Source: Candidatus Edwardsbacteria bacterium RifOxyA12_full_54_48 (lineage in GTDB: Bacteria > Edwardsbacteria > AC1 > EtOH8). From it: a DNA stretch of 64,000 bases. Each line of letters begins with the position of its first letter. Position 1 is the stretch's first letter. The stretch is from NCBI GenBank assembly GCA_001777915.1, contig MFFN01000003.1, positions 124,001-188,000 of the forward strand, given 5' to 3'. The position numbers were made by a program, and so were the translations under genes. This document shows, piece by piece, positions 41,355 through 51,135 of the stretch. The notes beneath the pieces were generated by a model. That model saw nothing but the letters and a program-made list of their open reading frames with translations. It was not told the origin of the DNA and made no database searches.

Positions 41355-42359
41355 CTATTCAAGAAAAAGGCTCAACGATGCCATATAGATCTTCTGCCTG
41401 GCCCCGTCGGCCGAAGCCTTCTGATCCATGCTGGCGGCATCCACCAAGATCCTTTTGTAAATATAACCCAGCCCCAGGGACCAGTCGTATTCGCCGTCCG
41501 GGGCTTTTCTATATTGGCTGGCCCCGGCCCGGAAAACCACGGCCCCGTAGCCCGGTATATTATGTTTGTATTCACCTCCCGCCATATATTTAAGTTCCGG
41601 TACCCCCTTCCCCCAGAACTTTTCGGCGCTGGCTGTGATCTTGGGCAACTTGCCATTGAACCAGGAGATCCCCCCGGATATCTTGGGTTTCAGCTTGTCG
41701 TCGCCAAAATCCTTCCAATAGACCTTGCCGGCCAGATTTTGGATAGTGATGCCGACCTTCAACGGTTCCCGGCCTCCGTGAAAGCCAAGGTCCAGGCCGT
41801 ACCCGATCCCGCTTTCATCGATGATCTCAGCCCGGCTCCATAGGGTGTCCAACTTTTTCTGCTTGACCTCTGTCATCCTGGCCGAGATCAGCTTGGCCGA
41901 TAATCCCAAAGACATTGACTGATGCAAGTCATCCTTCTTGGAGATGGCAAAGGCAAACTCATCAACTCCGTATTTCAAATAATTATTTACCGAGTCTGAT
42001 CCTTCTAAGGTAAATTCTGACCCGATAGAGCGGGCCACCGAGCGCCAGGATATTCCTATGCCCTTCCCGGCAAAAACGATATAGTTGAGCCGCTTGGGGC
42101 CGGAAAAGATCGGTTCGAAAAACAGCCCCCGGGAATGCAGATAGCTGCAGGAGGCCATTGACCAGTTGATATTGCCCAGTCCGGCCGGGTTCCAAAAGGT
42201 TAGGTTGGGGTCGCTATCGTCGGCAACGATGCTGCCGGAAAGGGCCGCCGCCCTGGCCCCCACCGCCGGCCCCTGGTAGGTCAGCCAATCTATGGGCGAA
42301 GCCGACAGAAAAGAAGCGGCAAAAAGAGCCATACTCAACAAGATTGTTTTCTTCTGCAT
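41355..42359 (-). CDS. PorV/PorQ-family outer-membrane barrel protein, second copy
   Basis: A 334-residue protein with a signal peptide (MQKKTILLSMALFAASFLSA) and the family opening VGARAAALSGSIVADDSDPNLTFWNPAGLG. The rest follows the strand pattern of a FadL/PorV-like barrel and ends MASLSLFLE. Role unknown. It follows tamB by nine bases and ends the transcript. Confidence 0.85.
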   Translation of the reverse strand: MQKKTILLSMALFAASFLSASPIDWLTYQGPAVGARAAALSGSIVADDSDPNLTFWNPAGLGNINWSMASCSYLHSRGLFFEPIFSGPKRLNYIVFAGKGIGISWRSVARSIGSEFTLEGSDSVNNYLKYGVDEFAFAISKKDDLHQSMSLGLSAKLISARMTEVKQKKLDTLWSRAEIIDESGIGYGLDLGFHGGREPLKVGITIQNLAGKVYWKDFGDDKLKPKISGGISWFNGKLPKITASAEKFWGKGVPELKYMAGGEYKHNIPGYGAVVFRAGASQYRKAPDGEYDWSLGLGYIYKRILVDAASMDQKASADGARQKIYMASLSLFLE

Positions 42360-42368
42360 TTCCCCGTC

Positions 42369-45300
42369 TTAATATTTGAATTTCATTCTGATGCCCAAGT
42401 TTATTTTTGGTTCTTCGCTGTTCTCATCCTTGGAGCGCTGGATGAACAGGGCGCTCCTTTTGCCGAACAGGTATTCGGCCCGGAACTCATCGCTAAGGTC
42501 AGCGGCAAAACCCCGGGTGTAACTGACGAAAACATTCCGGGTGACGTACTTGCCCAGCGTCACCTGGGCGCCCTTTTCCTGGCCGGTATAGGTCTTCATC
42601 TTCACCACATCCACCAGCCCAGTCTTTTTCTGGATCAGGCCGCCCAGCATATTGCTCAGGTAATCCGCTCCCCGGTTTATAAACTGTTCGGTCAGGTCAC
42701 CGTTGCCTTCTCCCTCAAGCTTCATCCCCGCTGACATCATGGTCAGGATGTCCTGCTCGGACATCGAGGGATCGGAACTGAAGGACAGCTTGGGCTGCAA
42801 AGCCGAGCCGCCCACCTTCAGAAAAACCTTGGTTCGGGCCTCATCGCTCAGCTCGGTCTGGGCCGATAAATTCAGCTCCGGGTTGATGACCGCCGCATTG
42901 GTGAAGGTTAGCTGGCCTTCGGTGATGTCAAATCTCCGGTCCAGGAAACGATACTCTCCGCGGATGGTCTCCAGGCGGCCCGAAAGGAACAGCACGTTCT
43001 GCTGCATGCGGACGTTAAGATTCTCTATCTTCAGTTCGATGTCGGCGTCGGCGTTCCTGAGCCAGATCCCCTGGGAGCCGGTGATCGACAGGTCCAGGTC
43101 CATCGGTTTGGACCCGCCCTCCGGCGGCGGGGGCTCCTCGGCCGGCGCGAAGGGCAGGGTGATCAGGGCCGAATTGGCAAACACCTCCCCTTTGATCTTG
43201 GGGTAATTGACCGTCCCGCCGATCTCGATCCGGGCGTTGACATTCCCCTCGATGAAGGGGATGTTCCTGACCGGGGCCTTGTCCACCACGATCAGGAAGT
43301 ACATGGTGGTGGGGATGAATTTGCTCAGGATGATCTCGCCGCGTTTTATCTCCACCTTGCCCTGGTTTTCGGTGCTGGCGGTGATGTTGTCTATCACCAG
43401 GCTGTCGGCATTGAAATGGGCGAAGGCCTGAACCTTGTGCAGGTACATACCGAAGGGACGAAGCACCATTTTGGCGTTGGCGATGGTCATCTCGCCGCTC
43501 AACAGGGGCTTGACTGGCGTGCCGGAGAGCTTGACGCTCAGGTCCACCTTTCCCTCGTAGACGCTTAACAGCTCGGCCATGGGAAAGAAGGCCCAGGTTC
43601 CGATATCCCTGAGTGTTATCTCTCCGGACATCGGTTTGTCCAGCAGCTTGCCAGCCCCGGGGCCCATCCCCAGGTTTATGGGAATGCTGAGGGTGATCTC
43701 AGATAGCTGGCCGTAACGGGTGACGGTCAGTTTGCTCAGATTGAAGACCTGATCGACATAGCGGCAATCGATCGCTACCCGATCGGCGGTGAATTGCTCA
43801 AATCGCGCATTATTAAGAGTAAGGCTGGCCGCCATCTCCGGAGCATTAAGGCTGCCTGCTATTTTTATGTCAAAATCCAACAGGCCGTGGACTGTTTTTT
43901 TGAGATTGAGCAGTTCCACTATCCTGCGGCTGTCAATGGCATCACCATTAAGCTCAAGGTAGATGCTTTTATCGCTGTGGTAAAATCCCTCCAGCGCTAA
44001 AGACCCCCGCCCGGCAATAAGTTTGGTGGGTTCCAGCTTTATGTTGGATCCTTCAATGGACAGATGTATCGGCTGGCTGTTGACCACCGTCTGATCACCG
44101 AAATTATAGAACAGCTTGCTGATGGCCAGGTTTATCTGTTTTCCTTTAATTTCGACCATCCCGGTGGCCAGGGCCTCGGTGATGGAATCCTTGACCACGT
44201 GCAGCGAAAGCCCCCCCCAGTCCAGGCCCCGCAGTTCGGTCAGCAGCTCCACCCGTTCAATGTCCTGACCGCCGATGGACAGGCCGGTGGCCACGAATTT
44301 GCCGTCCCCCTGCGGTTTGGACACCACCTGCTTCAGGGACATGCTTCCGTCAAAGTAAAGGCAGGAGACATTGGATATTACCGCCTCCTTCAAGCGGAAG
44401 GTGCCTATCACATCGGGGTCCTTGGTCAGGCCGGAGATCAGCCCGGTGAAGCGCAGTTTGCCCTGCAGATCTTTCATCCCCAGCAGGGCCCCAAATTGGT
44501 CCAGCTCTATTTCATCGGTCTCCACATCCACACTGAGGGCATCTTTGAAGATGTCCCCTTTGACCTTCAGTTTAGCCTGTCCGCTGGCTAGATCAAATTT
44601 TTCTATGGAGACGGTCTGATCGGCGTAAACCAGATTGCAGATCAGCTGATCCACCGGAATGGAGTTGACCAGGCTTTTATTCAATATCAGATCGACTGTC
44701 GCCCGGGCCTTTGGGGGATCGAATCCCCTGCCCTTTATCCGAAGATCCCCGTTGATCTCCGTTTTCAACGGGGCGCTCCCTTTTGCCAAGGCGGCGCCGA
44801 AGTCGCTTTGATTGAACAGCAGAGTAAAATCATAGACCCTGTTCTTCAAATCCACCCGGCCCTGGCCCTCGATATTTCCCTTCCCGGCATTCAAATATAG
44901 CTTGGTCAGGGTTACCAGGGTGTCCTTCACCTGAATCTTAACATCTAAGCCGGATAGTTCCAAACCATTTATCTTCAGCTCCCGGGAACGGATCGAAAGG
45001 CTGCCCTGCGGAGAGGACAGGCTCCCTTTGAGATTGCCCGAAACGGCAACATTCCCCGACCAGTCCTGCCCCTCCGATCTTATGATCCGGGGGATTTCAG
45101 CCATTCCGATATTGAGGTCCAGCTGCGATAGATCGATTTCCTGGGTTCTGGGATTAAATTTCACCGATAAATTTATCCGGCTGTTTCCCGTGTTCAGATC
45201 GAAGTTATTCAGCTTGATGGTATCGCCGGATAATGCAAAATCGCCCGATCCCTTGGTCAAATTTATATTGCGGGTTTTATCATAGGCTCTGATTTTTTTA

Positions 45301-45875
45301 AGGGTGGCCGACAGCTTATCCCCGCCCATCTTCAGACCCAATTGGATGTCGATGTCCTGGACCTGTTGCTTGTTTCCCGGGGTCTCGATGGAGACCGACA
45401 GATTCTTGAAAGAGATGTCCTCCACCGACAGCGGGGGGAGGTTCAGTTTGCCCTTGGGTTTGGTGGTGTCGGACTTGAACAGGCCGTCGAAGTTCCAGGC
45501 TCCGCTGCTGTCCCGGACCAGGCAGACAACGGCATCGGTCACCTCCACCTTCCCGATGACCAGCCTCCTCCTGGCGGCGGAATACCAGGGGTGGGCCTGA
45601 AGCTTTATCCGGGGAGCGCAGAGCAGCTGGCCGCGCACCAAGGAATCCCGGGAGGCGATGGCCACATCGCTTATCAAGACAGTGAAAGGGAAATGAAATT
45701 CTACCGCCCCGACGGAAAACTCGCGGCCCAAGACCTCCGACAAGGACCTATTGGTTTCCAGCTTGACCTCATTCTGAAATCTGGGGCTGGGCAGATAAAT
45801 AACCAGGATCAGCAGACCCAGAAGGATGATCCCGCCCAAAATGGCAATGGTTATGTTACTATGTTTACTTTTCAT
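42369..45875 (-). CDS. tamB: TamB-like translocation and assembly module protein
   Basis: The 1168 residues have an N-terminal membrane anchor (about 8-28), an AsmA-like start, long beta-repeat rod and the C-terminal DUF490/TamB domain (GNGDLTEQFINRGADYLSNMLGG, VTRNVFVSYTRGFAADLSDEFRAEYLFGKRSALF), ending in a Tyr strand (GIRMKFKY). TamB-type rods move lipids or help barrel proteins from inner to outer membrane. It overlaps the Omp85 gene upstream by one base, as in a TamA-TamB pair. Confidence 0.93.
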   Translation of the reverse strand: MKSKHSNITIAILGGIILLGLLILVIYLPSPRFQNEVKLETNRSLSEVLGREFSVGAVEFHFPFTVLISDVAIASRDSLVRGQLLCAPRIKLQAHPWYSAARRRLVIGKVEVTDAVVCLVRDSSGAWNFDGLFKSDTTKPKGKLNLPPLSVEDISFKNLSVSIETPGNKQQVQDIDIQLGLKMGGDKLSATLKKIRAYDKTRNINLTKGSGDFALSGDTIKLNNFDLNTGNSRINLSVKFNPRTQEIDLSQLDLNIGMAEIPRIIRSEGQDWSGNVAVSGNLKGSLSSPQGSLSIRSRELKINGLELSGLDVKIQVKDTLVTLTKLYLNAGKGNIEGQGRVDLKNRVYDFTLLFNQSDFGAALAKGSAPLKTEINGDLRIKGRGFDPPKARATVDLILNKSLVNSIPVDQLICNLVYADQTVSIEKFDLASGQAKLKVKGDIFKDALSVDVETDEIELDQFGALLGMKDLQGKLRFTGLISGLTKDPDVIGTFRLKEAVISNVSCLYFDGSMSLKQVVSKPQGDGKFVATGLSIGGQDIERVELLTELRGLDWGGLSLHVVKDSITEALATGMVEIKGKQINLAISKLFYNFGDQTVVNSQPIHLSIEGSNIKLEPTKLIAGRGSLALEGFYHSDKSIYLELNGDAIDSRRIVELLNLKKTVHGLLDFDIKIAGSLNAPEMAASLTLNNARFEQFTADRVAIDCRYVDQVFNLSKLTVTRYGQLSEITLSIPINLGMGPGAGKLLDKPMSGEITLRDIGTWAFFPMAELLSVYEGKVDLSVKLSGTPVKPLLSGEMTIANAKMVLRPFGMYLHKVQAFAHFNADSLVIDNITASTENQGKVEIKRGEIILSKFIPTTMYFLIVVDKAPVRNIPFIEGNVNARIEIGGTVNYPKIKGEVFANSALITLPFAPAEEPPPPEGGSKPMDLDLSITGSQGIWLRNADADIELKIENLNVRMQQNVLFLSGRLETIRGEYRFLDRRFDITEGQLTFTNAAVINPELNLSAQTELSDEARTKVFLKVGGSALQPKLSFSSDPSMSEQDILTMMSAGMKLEGEGNGDLTEQFINRGADYLSNMLGGLIQKKTGLVDVVKMKTYTGQEKGAQVTLGKYVTRNVFVSYTRGFAADLSDEFRAEYLFGKRSALFIQRSKDENSEEPKINLGIRMKFKY

Positions 45876-47674
45876 CAGAAGGCGTGACCCAAGTTGATAT
45901 AGAACAGACCTTCCTTAAAATCCACGGTCTCCTCAGTCTTGACCGCATAGTCTACCCTGATCGGTCCCACCGGAGTGATGAACCTCAGGCCCAGGCCGGT
46001 CCCCCCCTGGTATTGGCTCCACTTCACATCCCCAAAACCGGACCAGACATTCCCGGCATCCACAAAGACGGCCGCCCCGAACATCCAGTATATCGGGATC
46101 CGTAGTTCAAAATTTCCGTTGACCAGCATATTGGTGATGCTGGTGGTGTCGGTGGTGATCTCGTCGGTCTTGTAGCCCCTCAGGTTCATGCCCCCGCCCA
46201 GCTTCAGCCTCTCCTGGATGGGCACCGGCCCGTTGCGGCCGTAGGTGTATATCCCGGCAGCTCTGACCCTCCAGGCCACCACCAGGCCCCGGCCGATGCC
46301 GTGGAACATGGAGATGTCTCCGGAGCTCCTGCGGTAATCGTTGGAGCCGCCCAGCACCGAACCGGCGTTATCCACCCGAAAAGAGGAGTTCACTCCTTTA
46401 TGGGGGTTGAACATGTCGTCCCGGCTGTCGAAGCTGGCGGTCAGGAATACGTCGCTGGTGGTGTTCTGGGTCTCCTCCAGGAACTCGTATTTGTACCCGA
46501 TGTAGGCCTGGAGGAATTTGGCCAGGCTTTTACCGATCTTGGCCTCGCCTCCGATGCGGCTGAGCTGCTGCCAGAAGGAACTTTCCTGCCTCTCCCGTTT
46601 GTAGTAGACCGAACCGCTGGCCTTGTAAGAGGTGCTTAAAAAGTACGGTTCCAGGTAATCCAGGTAATAGTTATTGGTGTAGGCATGCATCCGGCTCTGG
46701 GCATTCCTCTGCAGACCATACGATGCTTCGCTCTTTAGGGTTAACTTCTGCAAGTTCCCGAAGATATTGTCGCTTCCCCATTCCAAGCCGCCCTGGACCC
46801 TGTCGGGGGTTTCAAAGCCGAAATTGAAGCCCACCCAGTTGGTCTTATCCTCCTTGACCACCATCCGCAGATCCACCGTATCGCGTTTTTCTTCCATCCC
46901 CTCCATTTCGAACTTGGCCTCGGTGAACAGCCCCAGGGCATAGACCCGCTGCTGATTGTAATAGACCTTGGAGGGCATGAATATCTCTCCGGGTTTAAGG
47001 GTGAATTCCCGTTCTATCACCCGGTCCCTGACCTTTTTATTACCCTCTATCCGGATCTCCCCCAGCCGGACCTGAGTCCCCTCGGTGATGCTGAACAGAA
47101 TGTCCGAAGTGTAGGGATCTTCTGTCTCCATTACCGTATCGTTGACAGCGGTATAGATATGCCCCCGCTCGGCGTAGAGGGCCACTATGCCTGAAGAGGT
47201 CTGGTTTATGGCCGGGAGGTTCAGCGGATCGCCGGTCTTAACCTTGAGAAGCGATAACAGCAGGGAATCGGACAATATTTGATTGCCGCTAAACCGGAGT
47301 TGCCCGATCTTCCTGATGTTGCCTTCCTCAATGGTAAGGATACAGTCCAATTCCTGTCTTTCGGAACGGAAATATTTCTCCGTATTTATGAATTTCGCGT
47401 CAAGATAACCTTTCTTGCGGTACATATAGATGATCTTCCGCGTGTCCTGCTCAAAATTATATTCGTCGTAACGCTTACCGGATTCGCTGGTCATTTTGGA
47501 CCGCAGTTCCTTCTCGGAAAAGGCCGTATTCCCGACGAACGTTACATTACCCAGCTTCAGGCGGGGGCCTCCCTCGTCAACCGGTTCGGCCATCTTATCG
47601 ACCGCCTTCTTTCCGCAGGCCCCAAACAGCAATGCCAGGGATAGCAGCAAAATATGTACTAAATTTCTTTTCAC
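45875..47674 (-). CDS. Lipoprotein-type Omp85 protein (TamL/TamA-like)
   Basis: A 599-residue Omp85 protein with a lipoprotein signal (hydrophobic to LLFGAC, Cys20; the -3 Phe is a weaker lipobox), three to four POTRA domains (about 45-330; SEKELRSKMTSESGKRYDEYNFEQDTRKIIYMYRKKGY) and a 16-stranded barrel with KLGGGMNLRGYKTDEI-type VRGY/F equivalent (MNLRGY) and a final Phe (YINLGHAF). TamL, the lipoprotein variant of TamA, is known in Bacteroidetes; pairing with tamB here supports this. BamA itself would be elsewhere. Confidence 0.88.
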   Translation of the reverse strand: MKRNLVHILLLSLALLFGACGKKAVDKMAEPVDEGGPRLKLGNVTFVGNTAFSEKELRSKMTSESGKRYDEYNFEQDTRKIIYMYRKKGYLDAKFINTEKYFRSERQELDCILTIEEGNIRKIGQLRFSGNQILSDSLLLSLLKVKTGDPLNLPAINQTSSGIVALYAERGHIYTAVNDTVMETEDPYTSDILFSITEGTQVRLGEIRIEGNKKVRDRVIEREFTLKPGEIFMPSKVYYNQQRVYALGLFTEAKFEMEGMEEKRDTVDLRMVVKEDKTNWVGFNFGFETPDRVQGGLEWGSDNIFGNLQKLTLKSEASYGLQRNAQSRMHAYTNNYYLDYLEPYFLSTSYKASGSVYYKRERQESSFWQQLSRIGGEAKIGKSLAKFLQAYIGYKYEFLEETQNTTSDVFLTASFDSRDDMFNPHKGVNSSFRVDNAGSVLGGSNDYRRSSGDISMFHGIGRGLVVAWRVRAAGIYTYGRNGPVPIQERLKLGGGMNLRGYKTDEITTDTTSITNMLVNGNFELRIPIYWMFGAAVFVDAGNVWSGFGDVKWSQYQGGTGLGLRFITPVGPIRVDYAVKTEETVDFKEGLFYINLGHAF

Positions 47675-47680
47675 GGATAA

Positions 47681-48634
47681 TTATATCTTCAATTTGCCTT
47701 TTTCCATCAGCAGCTTCCCGTCCACCCAGACGCTGGGATTGCGCACGATGCCGTCCTGGTGGCTGGATACACTTACCTTGCCGCCAAATCCGCTGTTATC
47801 GCCAAAGGCGATATGGATGGTGGTCAGGGCCTTCTCATCCTCCAGGATGTTGCCGGTGATCTTGGCCCGAGGGTTTATCCCGATGCCGAACTCGGCCACG
47901 TTGAAGGCGTTTTTCCCGTGCCGGGAAAGCATCTCCCACAAATTATCAGCCTCACGCCCGCCTTTCATGCCGACTGCAAAACCACGGGAGATGGCTATCT
48001 CAATCGGTTTTTTCAAAATACCGGTATCGCCGATGGAGCCGTCCACCACCAGCCGGCCCTGGGCGGTGCCCTCCACCGGGGCCAGGTAGACCTCGCCGGC
48101 CGGCAGGTTGGTGAATCCGCCGGAGTCTGGGATGATGCCGGTATCGGGCTCCGCCCGGCGGCCTTTGATGGAGAATGACAGGCTGGTCCCGCGCTCGGTT
48201 TTGATCAAAACCTTATCGGCGTATTGCAATGAACGGCATAGGCGCTCTCCCACTATTTCCATCTTCTTATAGTCAACATCGATGGTTCTGGACATCATAT
48301 CCAAAGTTATCCCCGGCATGCTGGCTATCCTGGCCCGGGCTTTTGAAGCATTTTTCCTGGCCCGGGTATGGGACAGCGATTTGGTGGTGGCCAGAAAGAC
48401 GGCGTCGCTTTTCAGCATGGCCGCGGCCACCTGCTCCGGAGGTTCCTGCCCGTTGTTCCCCCTCTCCGGCATTATCATCAGCACCGCATCGCGGCACAGC
48501 GGCCGGGCGGCCCGATAAAATACCTGGCCGGATTCAAGATTGCCGTCATCCGTGATCACCAGAACCGTTTCAGTTTTCTTTACCGCCAGACACTGTTCCA
48601 AGGCCACCTTGACCGCCCGATCGATCTTGTTCAT
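47681..48634 (-). CDS. M29-family aminopeptidase (AmpS/T-like)
   Basis: The protein resembles metallo-aminopeptidases of family M29: the metal-binding E of LPAGEVYLAPVEGTA, E in NVAEFGIGINPRA, H in TTIHIAFGDNSGFGG, and H in SSHQDGIV. The ATG at 48634 is used because an upstream ATG (48736) would run deep into murA. It lies between murA and the Omp85 gene in the same transcript. M29 enzymes release N-terminal residues from peptides. Confidence 0.85.
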   Translation of the reverse strand: MNKIDRAVKVALEQCLAVKKTETVLVITDDGNLESGQVFYRAARPLCRDAVLMIMPERGNNGQEPPEQVAAAMLKSDAVFLATTKSLSHTRARKNASKARARIASMPGITLDMMSRTIDVDYKKMEIVGERLCRSLQYADKVLIKTERGTSLSFSIKGRRAEPDTGIIPDSGGFTNLPAGEVYLAPVEGTAQGRLVVDGSIGDTGILKKPIEIAISRGFAVGMKGGREADNLWEMLSRHGKNAFNVAEFGIGINPRAKITGNILEDEKALTTIHIAFGDNSGFGGKVSVSSHQDGIVRNPSVWVDGKLLMEKGKLKI

Positions 48635-48669
48635 ATTCTCTCTTATACCACGATTGTTAAAATTAAATT

Positions 48670-49944
48670 TTAAACCGCCATTTTCTGATGCACCCGGCGG
48701 ATCTTGGCGCCCAGTTTCTTCAGTTTCCGCTCCCATCTCTCATAACCCCTATCCAGATGGTATATGCGGTTGACCTCGGTCTTCCCCTCGGCCTTGAGCC
48801 CGGCGATGACCAGGGCCGCCGAAGCCCTCAGGTCGGAGCCCATCACCGGAGCCCCGGTCAACTCGGGCACGCCCTTTATCACGGCGCTTTTGCCCTCAAC
48901 CTTGATATCGGCCCCCAAACGCTGCAGCTCGGGAACATGCATAAATCGGTTCTCGAAGATGGTCTCGGTTATCACCGAAAGGCCCGAGGCAATGGTCATC
49001 AGGGTCATCATCTGGGGCTGCATATCGGTGGGAAATCCGGGATAGGGGGCGATGGTCAGATCTATCGGTCTTACCCGCCGCCGGGCTTCCACGGTCACCA
49101 TCTCGTCGCCGGCCGCCACTTTGACCCCCATGGCCCTCAGGGCATCGATGACCGCAGCCAGATGGTCCGGCCGGCAGTCCTCGATGGTCAGGCAGCCGCC
49201 GCTGATGGCTGCCGCTATCATCAAAGATCCGGTCTCGATGCGGTCGGGGATCATCCTGGTCTCGGCCGGCCTCAAGCCCTCCACCCCGGCGATGGTCATT
49301 ACCGGAGTGCCGGCGCCGGTGATGTCCGCTCCCATGGATACCAGCATCTGGGCGGTGGATACCACCTCGGGCTCCAGGGCCGCCGATTCGATGACCGTGA
49401 TCCCTTTGGCCAAAACCGCCGCCATCATCACATTGATGGTGGCCCCCACCGAAACCCCGTGGGTACCGGCCAAAAGCAGCCGGGCCCCTTTAAGCGGCCT
49501 GCCTTGGGCCTGGACATAGCCGTGAAGTATCTGAATTTTGGCCCCCAGGGCCTCCATGCCTTTCAAGTGAAGGTCTATTGGACGGGCCCCGATGGAGCAC
49601 CCCCCCGGCAGGGACACTTTGGCTTTTCCGAACCTGGCCAGCAGGGGCCCCAGCACATAATAGGAGGCCCTCATCTGCTTGACGATCTCATATTCGGCTT
49701 CGCACTTAAGCTTGTCAGGAACATCGATGACCATCCGGTTGTCTTCGAAATCCACTTTGGCTCCCAACCGGATAAGCAGGCGCCTCATGGTGCGCACATC
49801 CATCACATTGGGAACGTTGGTCAGGACGGACCTTCCCGGTGCCAGCAGGCAGGCCGCCATGGCCGGCAGCACCGCGTTCTTGGCTCCCGAGGCCCGGACC
49901 ATGCCGGACAGCGGCCGGCCCCCATCGATGACGAATTTATCCAC
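48670..49944 (-). CDS. murA: UDP-N-acetylglucosamine 1-carboxyvinyltransferase
   Basis: MurA makes the first committed step of peptidoglycan synthesis, joining enolpyruvate to UDP-GlcNAc. The 424 residues show GMVRASGAKNAVLPAMAA, MRASYYVLGPLLARFGKAKVSLPGGCSIGARP (with the loop Cys of the active site in GGCSIG, the fosfomycin target), TDMQPQMMTLMTIA and DLRASAALVIAGL. The leader contains a 16-base palindrome at 50043-50058. Confidence 0.96.
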   Translation of the reverse strand: MDKFVIDGGRPLSGMVRASGAKNAVLPAMAACLLAPGRSVLTNVPNVMDVRTMRRLLIRLGAKVDFEDNRMVIDVPDKLKCEAEYEIVKQMRASYYVLGPLLARFGKAKVSLPGGCSIGARPIDLHLKGMEALGAKIQILHGYVQAQGRPLKGARLLLAGTHGVSVGATINVMMAAVLAKGITVIESAALEPEVVSTAQMLVSMGADITGAGTPVMTIAGVEGLRPAETRMIPDRIETGSLMIAAAISGGCLTIEDCRPDHLAAVIDALRAMGVKVAAGDEMVTVEARRRVRPIDLTIAPYPGFPTDMQPQMMTLMTIASGLSVITETIFENRFMHVPELQRLGADIKVEGKSAVIKGVPELTGAPVMGSDLRASAALVIAGLKAEGKTEVNRIYHLDRGYERWERKLKKLGAKIRRVHQKMAV

Positions 49945-50042
49945 TTCGCTCCCGTTATAAACAATTCATTGTTGTCCAGTTTGGGGTGTATTGATATTCT
50001 GTAGAACGATGCAGAAGATGCCCCGGACAAAAGCCCGACGAC

Positions 50043-50058
50043 TTTGAAACGTTTCAAA
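50043..50058. promoter_or_regulatory. Perfect 16-base palindrome upstream of murA
   Basis: TTTGAAACGTTTCAAA is its own reverse complement; it lies within a longer imperfect stem (GACG...CGTC around it, GCAGAAGATG/CATTCTTCTGC outside), about 100 bases before murA. Its centre AAACGTTT recalls LacI-family operators, but a hairpin or repeat element is also possible. Confidence 0.55.
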
Positions 50059-50127
50059 CGTCATTCTTCTGCTCATCGGACAATTCAAACAATGCCCAAC
50101 AGCATAGACTGGCATCTCAAACCATGA

Positions 50128-50313
50128 TCAATCCTGCTTCTTGCTCCCCTTGATCGGCTGGGCCTCGTCTATCAGCATTACCGGAATATCATCCTTGATA
50201 TTGTAGCCCAGCTTGCAGGACCAGCACAACAGTTTCTGTTCTTGGGGAAGGTACTCCAGCTGGCCCTTGCATTTGGGGCAGGCCAGAATATCCAGCAATT
50301 TCTGATCCAACAT
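50128..50313 (-). CDS. Trm112-like zinc-ribbon protein
   Basis: The 61 residues form a Trm112/UPF0434-type small zinc protein: LDILACPKCKGQLEYL and LLCWSCKLGYNIKDDIPVML hold the two CxxC pairs and the closing motif typical of the family. ATG 50313 gives the standard start (MLDQKLLDILACP). Such proteins bind and activate methyltransferases. It lies 72 bases downstream of the hydrogenase maturation protease gene. Confidence 0.9.
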   Translation of the reverse strand: MLDQKLLDILACPKCKGQLEYLPQEQKLLCWSCKLGYNIKDDIPVMLIDEAQPIKGSKKQD

Positions 50314-50385
50314 AATCACTCCATCCTTTACTAGAATTGGGAGGCCGTTATTTATTATACCTTTATTTTTTTTGTAAATCAACCT

Positions 50386-50910
50386 TCAGGGGCGGCCTTC
50401 CGGCGGGGCCTTCATCTTATCCAGGATGGCCCGATGCAGAAAGTGGGAGATGGTTTTGACGCTCTCTGCCACCGGCCGGCTCATGGGCACTTCCAGCTGG
50501 ATCTGCCCGGCCTGGATGCCCAGGGCGATGATCCTGGCCCCGGTTATCTTCTCCAGATAGTCGCCCAAAAAAGACAGCGGCATGGTATGGGTGGAGTGCA
50601 TCATGGAGTGCATATCCTTATGGTTCAGAAAGGCCACCTCCCCCACCGGCCGCCCCATATCGGCGGCATCTATGAATATCACCAGATCGGGTTTTGTGTT
50701 CCTGACCAGGCCGGAAAAATTCTCGGGATTGGTCCCGGCCACCAGCACTTGGGCAAAACTTTCGTGATCGCAGTCCTGTAGCATCATCCGCAGTTCCCGG
50801 GCCACCAGCGAGCCGGCGGCATCGTCGCCCATCATCTCGTTGCCGATGCCGAAGATCATCAGCCTGACGGAAGTTTCGACGGCCGAAGCCACCGGATCGG
50901 TCCATTCCAT
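50386..50910 (-). CDS. [NiFe] hydrogenase maturation protease (HycI-like)
   Basis: This endopeptidase trims the C-terminus of a [NiFe] hydrogenase large subunit after nickel insertion. The nickel-sensing residues are seen: GIGNEMMGDDAAG (Asp/Glu), VIFIDAADMGRPVG (Asp) and HTMPLSF (His). ATG 50910 is the likely start because homologues begin just before the GIGN motif; an upstream ATG (50985) adds 25 residues. Its neighbour, the large subunit at 52500-53687, has a C-terminal tail of the cleavable kind, so the substrate is probably that protein. Confidence 0.9.
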   Translation of the reverse strand: MEWTDPVASAVETSVRLMIFGIGNEMMGDDAAGSLVARELRMMLQDCDHESFAQVLVAGTNPENFSGLVRNTKPDLVIFIDAADMGRPVGEVAFLNHKDMHSMMHSTHTMPLSFLGDYLEKITGARIIALGIQAGQIQLEVPMSRPVAESVKTISHFLHRAILDKMKAPPEGRP

Positions 50911-51088
50911 ATTTCGCTCCAGTAAATAATTCCCGGGGAAACAGCCGGTGCTCCCGAATTGCGCTGACTGATGTTGTTCAGGCATCTGGCAGATCAGCTT
51001 GACTTAATGGGCTGATAAAATCCGGGCCTTGGTCTTTTTGGTGTATTTCGCGGGGAAAGTTTTCTTCAGGCAATTGGTCATGCATAAA

Positions 51089-51115
51089 ATGGCCGGACAC
51101 GTAATGCCCGACCAT
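51089..51115 (-). terminator. Probable terminator after the hydrogenase subunit genes
   Basis: On the minus strand ATGGTCGG can pair with CCGGCCAT (one G-T pair) over an 11-base loop, followed by TTTTATGC. It lies between the NuoI-like gene and the protease gene, so the latter may be read separately or by read-through. Confidence 0.5.
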
Positions 51116-51135
51116 CGTTTAAACCGGCGCCGTAA

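Noticed and set aside
48688-50004. A 438-codon open frame on the plus strand opposite murA
   Set aside because: It mirrors murA and shows no recognisable domain or ribosome-binding site.
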